Source: a virus
Virus record (IMG/VR): IMGVR_UViG_3300008470_000172
Location: 1-34,468 of that record
DNA: 34,468 nt
Strand: one strand, 5' to 3'
Of this stretch, positions 14,993-22,523 are shown one piece after another. The notes beneath the pieces are model-generated. The model worked only from the letters and a program-made list of their open reading frames with translations, had not been told where the DNA came from and made no database searches. Position numbers and translations under genes: made by a program. The first letter of the stretch is position 1. Each line of letters starts with the position of its first letter.

Positions 14993-16942
14993 TTAGGCAT
15001 TGAATACTTGAATACCTTCAACAGTATCATCAACTTTCAAGCTGATCATTTGACAATCCATCAAATGCAATTTGGTCACGCTTTCCTTGTGATCAACGAA
15101 GACAGGTGCAATAACTTCAAAGTGCTTTTGCATTGCGTTGATAATGTCAAGACCGACATTGATTTGCATTGCTGTGTTTAGATCGTTGAAAGGTACACCG
15201 CCAACAGTACAAATGCAAGTTGGAGTTTCACCACCGTTGATTTGATTTTCAAACATCTTGAATTTCGCAAGTTGAAACTTTGAATTCACACGTTCTTCAA
15301 TCAATGACGCTTTTGATTTGTTGAATTTATCGATTTGCATTTCTACTTTTTGACAGTCAGCGATTGTTTGCGAAAGTGTGCGCTGTTGATCACCTAGTTC
15401 AGCAACACGGATTTCAATCGTTTTAATCTTGCCCTTATCTTGTAAAGAAGTTTTTAACCCATCAAGCGCAATTGTTGCGATTTCTTTCTTTTCGTTCAAT
15501 TCTGCAACATTTGGAACAACAACTTCAGGAACAACGATTGCTTCAATTTCTGCTTTCAATTTGATCATTGCAGGTGTTGGAACTGGAACGGCTGTTCCGC
15601 TTTTACATTTGCGCAATAAATCATTCATTTCAGCTTCAACAATCGGTTTGTTAGTCTGAAGCCCTTGAATGTTTTCTTCTAATTTTAAGATTCTGTTTCC
15701 GTTCTTGGTGATAGTGTCGGCATTTGCTTTGCCTTTTTTGCTTATTTCACTTAACTTTTCAACCTTATCTGAATTGAAATTTGCACGAAGTTCTTCTTGT
15801 TTCGCTTCAGCGTTATCAAGTGCGCGTTTGCATGTAGGACAATCAGTTGCATTTTCATCAATAACAAACGTTGATTCATTAATCGTTTTCCAATTAACTT
15901 TCAAAATTGTATTTCCTTCTTCTAGTCTTGAAGAATCAGACTTCAGTTCTTCAACTTCATCACCATTGTCTGCAATTGATTCATTTATCAATCGAAGTGC
16001 ATTTCTTTTGATACCACCTTGTTTGATCAATTCAGGGTCTTCTTCATTTGCTTTTACGTCATTGTCACGTGTCAACGTCACCAATTCCTGTTCCTTGTTG
16101 TACTTATCAGTCTTTATTTTTCCGATTCTTTCACGTTCAGCATCAACAGATTTGTTTTTATCAAAGATCTGTTCATCGATTGAAGTAATTTCTGATTTCA
16201 AGTCATCAATACCGTCTTCGATTTTTAACCAATCACTGTCTTCAGGCTTGTTTCTTTGCGCTTCATCAATTCTTGGTTGTATCGTGTCAAGTTCATGTTT
16301 TGCTTTCAAACGTTCAGCAGAAATGCGTTTCTTTTCGTTTTCCAGGTTTTTATTTGTTGTTAAGAAGTCAATAATTAAAGAATAGTCTGTTTCGCTTCCT
16401 AAAAGTTCATTGTCAGAAATCGTTCCTGCCATTAATTCAAGAATTTCACGTCGATTTTTCCAACCCCAGGCTGAAACGTTGCTATTGAAAAAAGTTGGTG
16501 AAGAAATCAATTTCGAAATCTTTTCATCAATGATATTAGAAACAGCACTTTTGAATTCAGTCTGTGATTTTGGAACACCATCAACGAAGTATGTTGTTTG
16601 ATTTCCTGAAAATTCTTCAATTTCGTTTCCTTTTTTGGTCTTCCAGTTTTCTTTCAATACTCGCTTTAAAACTACCGTTTCACCGTCTACGTCAAAAGTT
16701 CCATTGACTTCATGATCAATTTTAGGAATAACAACGTTATATTGATCAAGCGTTTTGACATTGAAGTCAGTCTTGTCTTCTGAATTTTTGCCGAATAACA
16801 ACCAAAGAAAGGCATCGTTGATTGTTGTTTTTCCTGATCCGTTTGCGCCTGAAATTTCTGTATTTTCAGTAAAAGGAATGATTTGGTTTCTTACTCCTTT
16901 GAAATTAACTAATTCCAATTGCTTTAAAGTGATTTTTCTCAT
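14993..16942 (-). CDS. Rad50/SbcC-like ABC ATPase with zinc hook
   Basis: An SMC-type ATPase of 649 residues (start MRKITLKQLELVNFKG at 16942, next to the leader box). It has Walker A SGANGSGKTT (31-40). Long coiled-coil arms flank a zinc-hook motif CPTC at 368-371. The C-terminal half-site has Walker B-like FVDHKES (D617, E620). Rad50/SbcC proteins tether DNA ends and control a partner nuclease. No Mre11/SbcD homologue is seen in the window, so the MBL-fold protein or a host nuclease may serve. A CICTVGGVPFNDLNTAMQIN segment stands where the ABC signature region is expected. Confidence 0.87.
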   Translation of the reverse strand: MRKITLKQLELVNFKGVRNQIIPFTENTEISGANGSGKTTINDAFLWLLFGKNSEDKTDFNVKTLDQYNVVIPKIDHEVNGTFDVDGETVVLKRVLKENWKTKKGNEIEEFSGNQTTYFVDGVPKSQTEFKSAVSNIIDEKISKLISSPTFFNSNVSAWGWKNRREILELMAGTISDNELLGSETDYSLIIDFLTTNKNLENEKKRISAERLKAKHELDTIQPRIDEAQRNKPEDSDWLKIEDGIDDLKSEITSIDEQIFDKNKSVDAERERIGKIKTDKYNKEQELVTLTRDNDVKANEEDPELIKQGGIKRNALRLINESIADNGDEVEELKSDSSRLEEGNTILKVNWKTINESTFVIDENATDCPTCKRALDNAEAKQEELRANFNSDKVEKLSEISKKGKANADTITKNGNRILKLEENIQGLQTNKPIVEAEMNDLLRKCKSGTAVPVPTPAMIKLKAEIEAIVVPEVVVPNVAELNEKKEIATIALDGLKTSLQDKGKIKTIEIRVAELGDQQRTLSQTIADCQKVEMQIDKFNKSKASLIEERVNSKFQLAKFKMFENQINGGETPTCICTVGGVPFNDLNTAMQINVGLDIINAMQKHFEVIAPVFVDHKESVTKLHLMDCQMISLKVDDTVEGIQVFNA

Positions 16943-16971
16943 GATGTATTTAATTTGTGTGGTCAAATATA
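16942..16971 (-). promoter_or_regulatory. Promoter with leader box (site 4) for the recombination operon
   Basis: On the minus strand TATATTTG (16971-16964) fits TAnnTTTG. Six nt later the box CAAATTAAATACATCA runs directly into the ATG of the Rad50-like gene. The -33 TTG is not at the ideal spacing. This places the Rad50-like, RecT, MBL, HTH and exonuclease genes in one transcription unit. Confidence 0.6.
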
Positions 16972-17009
16972 ACAATAATTAATTGATATTGTCATGTTTT
17001 GCAAAAAGA

Positions 17010-18380
17010 TTATAGTTTAAATTTAGAAATTATCTTTTTTAGTACCCTCCTTGTTATCGAATTACCCGCCTGTTTATATAGTTGTGAATCGCTCATTCCT
17101 ACATCTTTGCATTTCTGAACGTGTGCATCTGGAAAATCTTGTAAACGAAAACATTCAAGCGGTGTTAGTCTACGTATTCTCATACCATCGAAAACACCGT
17201 GTTTGTCTTGCGCTGTCAAGGTAAATGAAGGATCACCATCTTCTTTGAAGCGTCTGCCGTTTTGACGTTTTTCGGCTCGGTCTGGTGTTAGTACTTGAAT
17301 GCAAACCCCCATCATTGCACCAGTATTTAAAGTTTGTGAAACTTGTTTACCAACGCGCCCTTTTCGAGTTTTAGAATTTGGGTTTTCGTAATTTACCAAA
17401 TCCCCCTCTTTTGCAATTTCAAAACCTCGTTTAGTTGCTGAATTAATCATTATAATAGGCTGACCGCTTCCGTCCCCCCTTGCACGTGCGGGAATTGTTG
17501 GACACGTTCCGTCTTTTATTTCACGGAATCCTTCACCGTCTTTATGAGTGCGTAATGTTCCAACTTTCACGTAGTTGTCATCAGTACCCATTCTAAAGCA
17601 CCTAGCCGTAACACAGTTCCCTATTGATTCGCCTGTTTTTGGTTTAAATGTGAATCCGTTGTCTTGTTGGTTTTTGTTTAACAATCCTTTAACCATTTTA
17701 TCACTTAAAAAGTACTTTTCATCAATTTCATCTTCAAGAACGTCCTTCAATTTGGTTGACAAATGTCCTTCTTTGGGCCATGTAAAAGAATTATCAACAT
17801 CATCACGAATTCCAACGATAAAAACACGTTCGCGGTTTTGTGGTACTCCGTGTTCTTTTGAGTTTAAGACCTTCCAGTAAATGTGATAAGGAACTGAATT
17901 ATCGTAAGGAAATAGAACGGCTTCACCATTTACAGATTTACCACCAAGCAAGTTGAGCCATTCACGAAACGTTTTGCCAATCTTTTCATCCTTGTTTGAT
18001 TTATTGTGAGATAATAAACCTTTCACATTTTCGAATATGAAGTAACGCGGATTGTTTACCTGGATAAATTCAAGCGAATTGAAGAACAAAACGGTTTTTG
18101 CGCTTTCTTCCGGATTCTTTCCGGCAATGCTGAAATCTTGACAAGGTGGTGATGTCATGTAAATATCAAGCGGTTCGGCTGGAATTTCACGTTCATAAAC
18201 ATCCTTTGGAAAATATGCCGGTTCACCATGAGCTGAAACATAACTAATCCGAGCGAATTTATCCCAATCGCAAGCAAAAACCCGTTTGTGAATAAATTCT
18301 TGTTCTTTGGCCACGTCCTCCATTGCGTAATCAAACGCACCAACGCCTGAAAAATCTGATCCTGTTGTGATTTCTTTCAT
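17010..18380 (-). CDS. DNA (cytosine-5) methyltransferase
   Basis: All main C5-methyltransferase motifs are visible in the 456 residues. Motif I is SDFSGVGAFDYA (8-19), and motif IV is TSPPCQDFSIAG with catalytic C80. Motif VI is FIFENVKG (E117), and motif VIII is QNRERVFIVG (181-190). A variable target-recognition region precedes motif IX RRLTPLECFRLQDFPD and motif X QAGNS (437-441). I prefer the start at 18378-18380, because an ATG 24 nt upstream would overlap the nuclease gene. There is no classical restriction partner except the adjacent VRR-NUC nuclease. Protection of phage DNA against host restriction is the likely role. Confidence 0.93.
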   Translation of the reverse strand: MKEITTGSDFSGVGAFDYAMEDVAKEQEFIHKRVFACDWDKFARISYVSAHGEPAYFPKDVYEREIPAEPLDIYMTSPPCQDFSIAGKNPEESAKTVLFFNSLEFIQVNNPRYFIFENVKGLLSHNKSNKDEKIGKTFREWLNLLGGKSVNGEAVLFPYDNSVPYHIYWKVLNSKEHGVPQNRERVFIVGIRDDVDNSFTWPKEGHLSTKLKDVLEDEIDEKYFLSDKMVKGLLNKNQQDNGFTFKPKTGESIGNCVTARCFRMGTDDNYVKVGTLRTHKDGEGFREIKDGTCPTIPARARGDGSGQPIIMINSATKRGFEIAKEGDLVNYENPNSKTRKGRVGKQVSQTLNTGAMMGVCIQVLTPDRAEKRQNGRRFKEDGDPSFTLTAQDKHGVFDGMRIRRLTPLECFRLQDFPDAHVQKCKDVGMSDSQLYKQAGNSITRRVLKKIISKFKL

Positions 18381-18384
18381 AATG

Positions 18385-18762
18385 TTATTTTTCAAAATAT
18401 TCATCGATTATTTTCTTACATTCATCGAAACCAACGCCAAAAACGGCTTTATACCCTATATATTCAAGCATTTTCAGCGTTTCGTTTTGGGCCTGAAGAT
18501 GTTTATTGTTTGACAATTCATCGTTTTTTAGATAAATCTTTTCGCCTGGACGCTTTATTTCAATGATTAATCCGTGATATTGTTTGCTTGGATTCAGGAT
18601 CAACAGATCAGGAATTTTGTAATTTGCTTTAAGTGCAATCATTTTCTTTGCGTTTCCAATGCTTAAACGAATTCCTGAACTGTCTGAAGTAAAGATGACT
18701 TTCGGGTGTTGCAATTTCAGGTAGTTTGCAACGGCTTTGTGCGTGGCGTATTCTTCACTCAT
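18385..18762 (-). CDS. VRR-NUC domain nuclease
   Basis: The protein (125 residues) shows the PD-(D/E)XK core of VRR-NUC proteins: YKIPDLLIL, then HGLIIEIKRPGEK (the E-I-K catalytic strand), then HLQAQNETLKMLEYIGYKAVFGVGFDE. Phage VRR-NUC proteins are stand-alone structure-specific nucleases, possibly for Holliday junction or replication-fork processing. It lies 4 nt upstream of the methyltransferase and overlaps the previous gene by 8 nt. Confidence 0.88.
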   Translation of the reverse strand: MSEEYATHKAVANYLKLQHPKVIFTSDSSGIRLSIGNAKKMIALKANYKIPDLLILNPSKQYHGLIIEIKRPGEKIYLKNDELSNNKHLQAQNETLKMLEYIGYKAVFGVGFDECKKIIDEYFEK

Positions 18763-19012
18763 TTTCTTTAGTTATTGTGTACGGTTTATTCCAATTATCT
18801 TTTATTTTCAAGTCAACAACTAGTTGCCTAAGTTTCGAGTATGCTGTCATTTGCGTTGCTTCAACGGTTGAATCAAGTTGTGTGATCCAAATTTCAGCGG
18901 TGAAAACAGTATCAGGATAATAAAAAACTTCTCCGTTCAGTGTTTTCGGAAACTTTGACTTGTTGGCGTTGATCCAATTTTTTGTCTTTTCGATTTGTTC
19001 GGGTGTCAGCAT
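18755..19012 (-). CDS. Hypothetical protein, 85 aa
   Basis: A small soluble protein (MLTPEQIEKTKNWINANKSK...) containing AEIWITQLDSTVEATQ and a C-terminal KPYTITKENE. It overlaps the VRR-NUC gene by 8 nt. It is the first gene downstream of the repeat/palindrome at 19020-19080, which may therefore also carry regulatory signals. No family is recognised. Confidence 0.62.
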   Translation of the reverse strand: MLTPEQIEKTKNWINANKSKFPKTLNGEVFYYPDTVFTAEIWITQLDSTVEATQMTAYSKLRQLVVDLKIKDNWNKPYTITKENE

Positions 19013-19019
19013 TAGTTTG

Positions 19020-19080
19020 TTACTAAATCGTTTAATGTTTTATATTTCCTTGTTAGCAAACATTAAAACGATTTGCTAAC
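19020..19080. repeat. 36-nt dispersed repeat (copy B) inside overlapping palindromes
   Basis: Positions 19020-19055 match 11247-11282 at 34 of 36 bases. Here the repeat is part of a larger palindrome: AAATCGTTTAATGTTT (19025-19040) is answered by AAACATTAAAACGATTT (19058-19074) with one extra base. A second stem is GTTAGCAAA (19052-19060) with TTTGCTAAC (19072-19080). The end of the 63-aa gene, including its stop codon, is embedded in it. The design resembles a recombination or gene-cassette boundary, or a complex terminator. Confidence 0.65.
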
Positions 19081-19254
19081 AACGTGTATATCTAATTTTT
19101 TAAAAGATACTTTTAGCATCCTTTCAAAGAACTGTGCAACTTCTAAACTATCTTTATTTGTATCTTCAACGTGTTCATCTAAATGAAACGTTTGGTTATC
19201 TATTTTAAACCATACCTGATAACCATCTATTGTCTTTCTAATTCCTGTTTCCAT
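19063..19254 (-). CDS. Hypothetical protein, 63 aa
   Basis: METGIRKTIDGYQVWFKIDN begins a small, probably beta-rich protein with acidic middle (EHVEDTNKDSLEVAQFF). Its last codons (VSKSF) are encoded within the palindrome at 19058-19080, so the gene end and the repeat have a shared history. No family is recognised. Confidence 0.55.
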   Translation of the reverse strand: METGIRKTIDGYQVWFKIDNQTFHLDEHVEDTNKDSLEVAQFFERMLKVSFKKLDIHVVSKSF

Positions 19255-19288
19255 ATTCCGCTTTTAAAAAACTATACATACACAATAC

Positions 19289-19591
19289 GTTAGAACAAAT
19301 TACTGTTCAATTGTTATTTTATAACCTTTTGGTAATGGTACGTAATCTTTTTCATCTTTAGTAAACCACCCTTCTGACCTTCCGTTTACATATTGCACAT
19401 AGGGTTTAGTCTTATTTCCATCTTTAGAAATCATAGAAACTATAAATATTTCATCAATATCATAAACTTTTCCTAATTCTGTTGGGTCTCCTGCCGTCAT
19501 TATTGCTAAGTATGGGTGTTCTCTTACTGGTATTTCTTGTGTTGTTTTCATTTGTTTTCTTTTTAATTATTAGTATTTAACTTGTTCTAAC
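19289..19591. repeat. Inverted repeats flanking the 83-aa gene
   Basis: GTTAGAACAA (19289-19298) and its exact inverse TTGTTCTAAC (19582-19591) bracket the gene at 19300-19551. Beyond the right arm, GTGTA (19595-19599) and TACAC (19625-19629) enclose an inner imperfect stem AACaCC with GGcGTT, giving a bulged hairpin. CAACGTGTATA at 19080-19090 and CACCGTGTAATA at 19591-19602 look related. The gene-free intervals 19255-19299 and 19552-19635 hold only these elements. Confidence 0.6.
19300..19551 (-). CDS. Hypothetical protein, 83 aa, between inverted repeats
   Basis: MKTTQEIPVREHPYLAIMTA begins a small protein with a likely beta-barrel-like pattern (GKVYDIDEIFIVSMI, YVQYVNGRSEGWFTKDEKDY). It is a separate single-gene unit bracketed by 10-bp inverted repeats. 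No family is recognised. Confidence 0.6.
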   Translation of the reverse strand: MKTTQEIPVREHPYLAIMTAGDPTELGKVYDIDEIFIVSMISKDGNKTKPYVQYVNGRSEGWFTKDEKDYVPLPKGYKITIEQ

Positions 19592-19635
19592 ACCGTGTAA
19601 TATAACACCCCAAAAGGCGTTACATACACTAGTCA

Positions 19636-19998
19636 TTATAAATTATTATTTAATTTTTTATGGGCTTTATCTCTAATGTCTTTGGTTATTTCAAATTGTT
19701 TTGACTTAATGTTATTAAACATCTTTATATATTTTTCACCTATTTTTATAGATTTATCCAAATCTTTATTTAAAGATATGATTTTCTTATCCTTACTGCT
19801 TATAACCTTTTTTAGATTTTCTATCTTCTTTAGATGTTTTAATTCATTATTATCCGGTAATGCTGTTAAATGCCATGCGTTACACGTATAACAATAATAA
19901 GTTCTTATTGGGGAATATGATCTTTTATTCTGTCGCTTAAATTTTTTCATATCTATTAACGCCAAGTTATCGGATGGGTATTTTACTTTATTACACAT
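19636..19998 (-). CDS. Small zinc-finger-like protein with coiled-coil C-terminus
   Basis: The N-terminus has a putative zinc ribbon: C2 near the start, then YYCYTCNAWHLT with CxxC followed by a histidine. The rest is a highly charged coiled coil (KKIENLKKVISSKDKKIISL...). The lysine-rich composition suggests nucleic-acid binding. It begins 3 nt after the end (20002) of the reconstructed upstream gene. The 120-aa gene is very AT-rich compared with its neighbours. Confidence 0.62.
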   Translation of the reverse strand: MCNKVKYPSDNLALIDMKKFKRQNKRSYSPIRTYYCYTCNAWHLTALPDNNELKHLKKIENLKKVISSKDKKIISLNKDLDKSIKIGEKYIKMFNNIKSKQFEITKDIRDKAHKKLNNNL

Positions 19999-20001
19999 AA
20001 T

Positions 20002-20606
20002 TTATAAATTATTATCAATTTTCCACTGTTTAAAATCTTCACGGTCGAAGCCTTTTGGAATTTCATCTTTGATTTTTCCAAGAGCATCGAGAACTTCAGG
20101 CGCAATCTCTTTGATAGTTGATTAACTAGCTTTCCATCTTCAACGGCATGTTCGCTTTTGCGTTGTTTGTTGCTTTGCTCGGTTTGTTTCATGCAATGGG
20201 TTACGCGTTCTTCAGCATATTGGGCGAACCACTGCAAAACTTCAGGCATATTTAAGGCGTATTTAATTGGGCCATATTCGCCCCGCTTTGCCTTTCTGAA
20301 AATGTACGTTATTTCTGTCATATTCATGAAATAGTAAAGCGTTATGATTTCGCTGGCTATCTCATAATTTTGGAATTTGCTTAATTTACCGTGAACGTTT
20401 ACCGATTGCGCAAGGCTTAAAAGGTGCATTTCAATTACTGCGATCACAGAATCTTCGCCTATTTGCTTTCGATAAAATGCCAATCCGTTCGGGTCCGCTT
20501 TGATCGCTTCAGCTACATTTTTAACCGTTCGTATTTCCTTACTCATTCGGTTCGGTTCGAATTTCACTAGGAAATTTTCTTTTGTGTATTTAATTAAATC
20601 GCTCAT
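20002..20606 (-). pseudogene. Phage replication-region gene with a -1 frameshift near its 3' end
   Basis: The frame from 20606 (MSDLIKYTKENFLVKFEPN) looks normal to about residue 165 (...KSEHAVEDGKLVNQ), then becomes unlike protein and stops at 19983. The alternative frame from about 20115 reads IKEIAPEVLDALGKIKDEIP...DREDFKQWKIDNNL and stops at 20002, just before the next start codon. Total length is one base short of intact. The shift lies between 20111 and 20127, not in a long homopolymer. The gene overlaps the replisome-organiser gene by 4 nt (ATGA). The function is not recognised beyond co-occurrence with the replication gene. Confidence 0.72.
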
Positions 20607-21343
20607 GCTTGCCCTGTTCTTTGCCTAAGTTCTTCTAAATATTCAGCGTCTATTCCTTCACCATGGTTTTTCTTTTGTTCGTCTTGTGACTCTTGAAAAA
20701 GGCGTTCAAACTTTTCACGCAATTTCTTTATGCTTTGTATGTTCTTTTTCCAAAAATCATTTGCTTTTAAGAACTTGAACACTGTTTCGAATTCTTTAAT
20801 TGTTCGCCCGTCCGTGTCGATCATCAAACGAACATCATTCGTCCACGGTTTTAATTTGGCTTTATCCAATTGCATCGTCTTTTCAATTCCTGTACTTTTT
20901 AGATTTGACTTAAACAACTTCCAAAAGGAAAAGGCAATTTTTTGATTAGTCAAAAGTTTGGTTTCTTCAGAAAGCGAACAAAGAAGTATTTCTTTTACTT
21001 TCTCTTTCCCTTCCTCTTGTACTTTCCCTTCCTCTTGTACTTGTACTTGTTGGCTAGGGGTTATTTGGTTTTCATTTACCCCTACCGTAGGGGGTGCGGT
21101 TTCGGCTTGTAACGTTGTGCCTGTCTTGTCTTCATAGCCTTTTACCTGTGAATCAATGCTGTTCGTTTGGCTTATGTATGCAAAACTTGCCATTCCTTTC
21201 AAGTCGTCAGGTTTGACCCCTAAAAATTGTCTATCTAGTAAAGCGTCCATAAATTGAACCTTTGCTTTGTCGTCTAATTCGTTATAGACATCGTAATAAC
21301 TTCTAAAAAAATTAAAGCCTTTACGCTTTGTGAGTTTTACCAT
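20603..21343 (-). CDS. Replisome organiser / replication initiation protein (DUF6291-like N-terminus)
   Basis: The N-terminal 70 residues (FFRSYYDVYNELDDKAKVQF, FMDALLDRQF, AYISQTNSIDSQVKGYEDK) resemble the DUF6291 domain of Bacteroidota phage replication proteins. After a linker with a duplicated VQEEGK unit, the C-terminal domain (WTNDVRLMIDTDGRTIKEFE...FWKKNIQSIKKLREKFERL) follows the pattern of phage replisome organisers that load helicase. The two VQEEGK units are encoded by a direct DNA repeat around 21007-21048. The gene lies directly behind a terminator-like RNA structure (21362-21453), so its expression may be attenuated. Confidence 0.72.
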   Translation of the reverse strand: MVKLTKRKGFNFFRSYYDVYNELDDKAKVQFMDALLDRQFLGVKPDDLKGMASFAYISQTNSIDSQVKGYEDKTGTTLQAETAPPTVGVNENQITPSQQVQVQEEGKVQEEGKEKVKEILLCSLSEETKLLTNQKIAFSFWKLFKSNLKSTGIEKTMQLDKAKLKPWTNDVRLMIDTDGRTIKEFETVFKFLKANDFWKKNIQSIKKLREKFERLFQESQDEQKKNHGEGIDAEYLEELRQRTGQA

Positions 21344-21361
21344 AATTTAGAGTATAAAAAA

Positions 21362-21453
21362 AGCCTTGTAAATCCGTCAGGTTCTCACGTCTGATTTCAT
21401 TACAAGGCTAATTTAAAATTTCCTTTTGTTCCTATGTTGTGAGAACGGAACAA
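21362..21453 (-). promoter_or_regulatory. Structured leader RNA with two complementary hairpin loops ahead of the replication gene
   Basis: Read on the minus strand, hairpin 1 is TTGTTCC/GGAACAA (21453-21447 with 21432-21426), and its loop contains GTTCTCAC. Hairpin 2 is AGCCTTGTAA/TTACAAGGCT (21409-21400 with 21371-21362) followed by seven or more T, a good intrinsic terminator. Inside it a TCAG/CTGA stem presents a loop with GTGAGAAC. The two loops are perfectly complementary over 8 nt, allowing a kissing or alternative pairing that could affect termination just before the replisome-organiser gene. The 8-mers could instead be protein-binding half-sites. The interval has no ORF. Confidence 0.6.
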
Positions 21454-21469
21454 GTGCGCAATATACAAA

Positions 21470-21673
21470 TTATTCTTCAATCTTCTGTTGAAGTAACAAA
21501 ATGTTTTTATAAGTTGGAATACATATAACCATGTCAAGCAGATCTTCCTTGGATATGCTTTTAATCTGATTTAATGTAGGTTCAACGATTCCGCGATACT
21601 TGAAGTGTTCTTCAATCGCTTTGATCGCTGAACGGCTTCTTTCGCCTTTTAGAAATTCGCGCCAATCTAGCAT
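21470..21673 (-). CDS. Hypothetical protein, 67 aa
   Basis: MLDWREFLKGERSRSAIKAI begins a helical, charged small protein without a recognised domain. It ends 16 nt before the structured RNA and lies 2 nt after the 86-aa gene. Confidence 0.6.
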   Translation of the reverse strand: MLDWREFLKGERSRSAIKAIEEHFKYRGIVEPTLNQIKSISKEDLLDMVICIPTYKNILLLQQKIEE

Positions 21674-21675
21674 GA

Positions 21676-21936
21676 TTAGGTTTTTGATATAAATTCAAGA
21701 ACAGCATCCAATCCGAACAACTGCAATGTTGCAATTTCAGAATCTTCTTTTTCGTTTGATTTAAGATTCAGTGAAAAGGATTCACCAAGACAGGAAACGT
21801 GCGATTCTTCAACAACGCAAAAACCCGCTGAAATTGGTTTGAAATTTATGAACCTGGAATGCTCGATTGACATTGGAAAAATGATGATTTCATCGTTTTC
21901 AGTACGAATGTACTTCTGTTGAATGATTTTTGACAT
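21676..21936 (-). CDS. Hypothetical protein, 86 aa
   Basis: MSKIIQQKYIRTENDEIIIF begins a small, likely beta-rich protein (FKPISAGFCVVEESHVSCLG). The leader directly before its ATG is shared with the 22110 gene: CATAGTGAATTTATT on the plus strand. No family is recognised. Confidence 0.6.
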   Translation of the reverse strand: MSKIIQQKYIRTENDEIIIFPMSIEHSRFINFKPISAGFCVVEESHVSCLGESFSLNLKSNEKEDSEIATLQLFGLDAVLEFISKT

Positions 21937-21951
21937 AGTGAATTTATTTTG

Positions 21952-22110
21952 TTAAAAATTATATTTGTCCATGAAATAGTTTGAAATAACTTCAGACCAC
22001 GAAAATCCGTCCCCGCTAATTATGTAACATAGTGGAAACAGTAAAGTTGTAAGTCCTATTAAACCTAATAAAGGAAAAAATAACAGTGCTTTTAATGTTC
22101 TATTAATCAT
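21952..22110 (-). CDS. Small membrane protein, 52 aa
   Basis: The protein starts MINRTLKALLFFPLLGLIGL and has one long hydrophobic segment or a short helical hairpin (to LCYIISG), then a polar tail ending MDKYNF. The 5' leader CATAGTGAATTTATT (plus strand) is identical to that of the 86-aa gene. No family is recognised. Confidence 0.58.
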   Translation of the reverse strand: MINRTLKALLFFPLLGLIGLTTLLFPLCYIISGDGFSWSEVISNYFMDKYNF

Positions 22111-22117
22111 AGTGAAT

Positions 22118-22336
22118 TTATTGTTTTATTGAAAAATTGACACCCATAAATTCACCCCTCATAAATGATATTGACAGATCTTTTGATGCTCCGTGAATTG
22201 ATCTAAAATCCTTTTCAATTGAAAGTTTTAAAGGCTCGCTATCAATCTCAAATGTTAGATTATCGGGAATTTCAATATTGGCGTATGCTAGGTCGTTAAA
22301 GAACGAAGCTAAATGCGTTTGCGTTTCTATTCTCAT
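22118..22336 (-). CDS. Hypothetical protein, 72 aa
   Basis: I take the start at 22334-22336 (MRIETQTHLASFFNDLAYAN). An upstream in-frame extension would overlap the end of the previous small gene. It contains LTFEIDSEPLKLSIEKDFRS and ends FMGVNFSIKQ. It is 7 nt upstream of the membrane micropeptide start. No family is recognised. Confidence 0.57.
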   Translation of the reverse strand: MRIETQTHLASFFNDLAYANIEIPDNLTFEIDSEPLKLSIEKDFRSIHGASKDLSISFMRGEFMGVNFSIKQ

Positions 22337-22349
22337 AATTATCAATAAT

Positions 22350-22520
22350 TTATTTATTGAATTTTTGTGTACGAATGACATCAATCTTTGTTTGGTCCCA
22401 ATTGGTGAAGAACTTTGACCTGTCTTTGTCACTGATTTTTGTGTAGTTCGGTGTTGTTCGAAGATGATCTTTATCAGGATAAACCGTTCGAATCATTGGG
22501 GGTGTGTAGATGTTTTCCAT
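22350..22520 (-). CDS. Hypothetical protein, 56 aa
   Basis: MENIYTPPMIRTVYPDKDHL begins a basic, polar small protein (ending DVIRTQKFNK). It starts 3 nt after the stop of the preceding 45-aa gene and ends 13 nt before the next, so it fits the operon. No family is recognised. Confidence 0.55.
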   Translation of the reverse strand: MENIYTPPMIRTVYPDKDHLRTTPNYTKISDKDRSKFFTNWDQTKIDVIRTQKFNK

Positions 22521-22523
22521 GTT

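Noticed and set aside
15669-16385. A 238-residue plus-strand open frame
   Set aside because: It is fully antisense to the coiled-coil part of the Rad50-like gene. The serine/phenylalanine-rich composition is typical of reverse reading of charged coiled coils.
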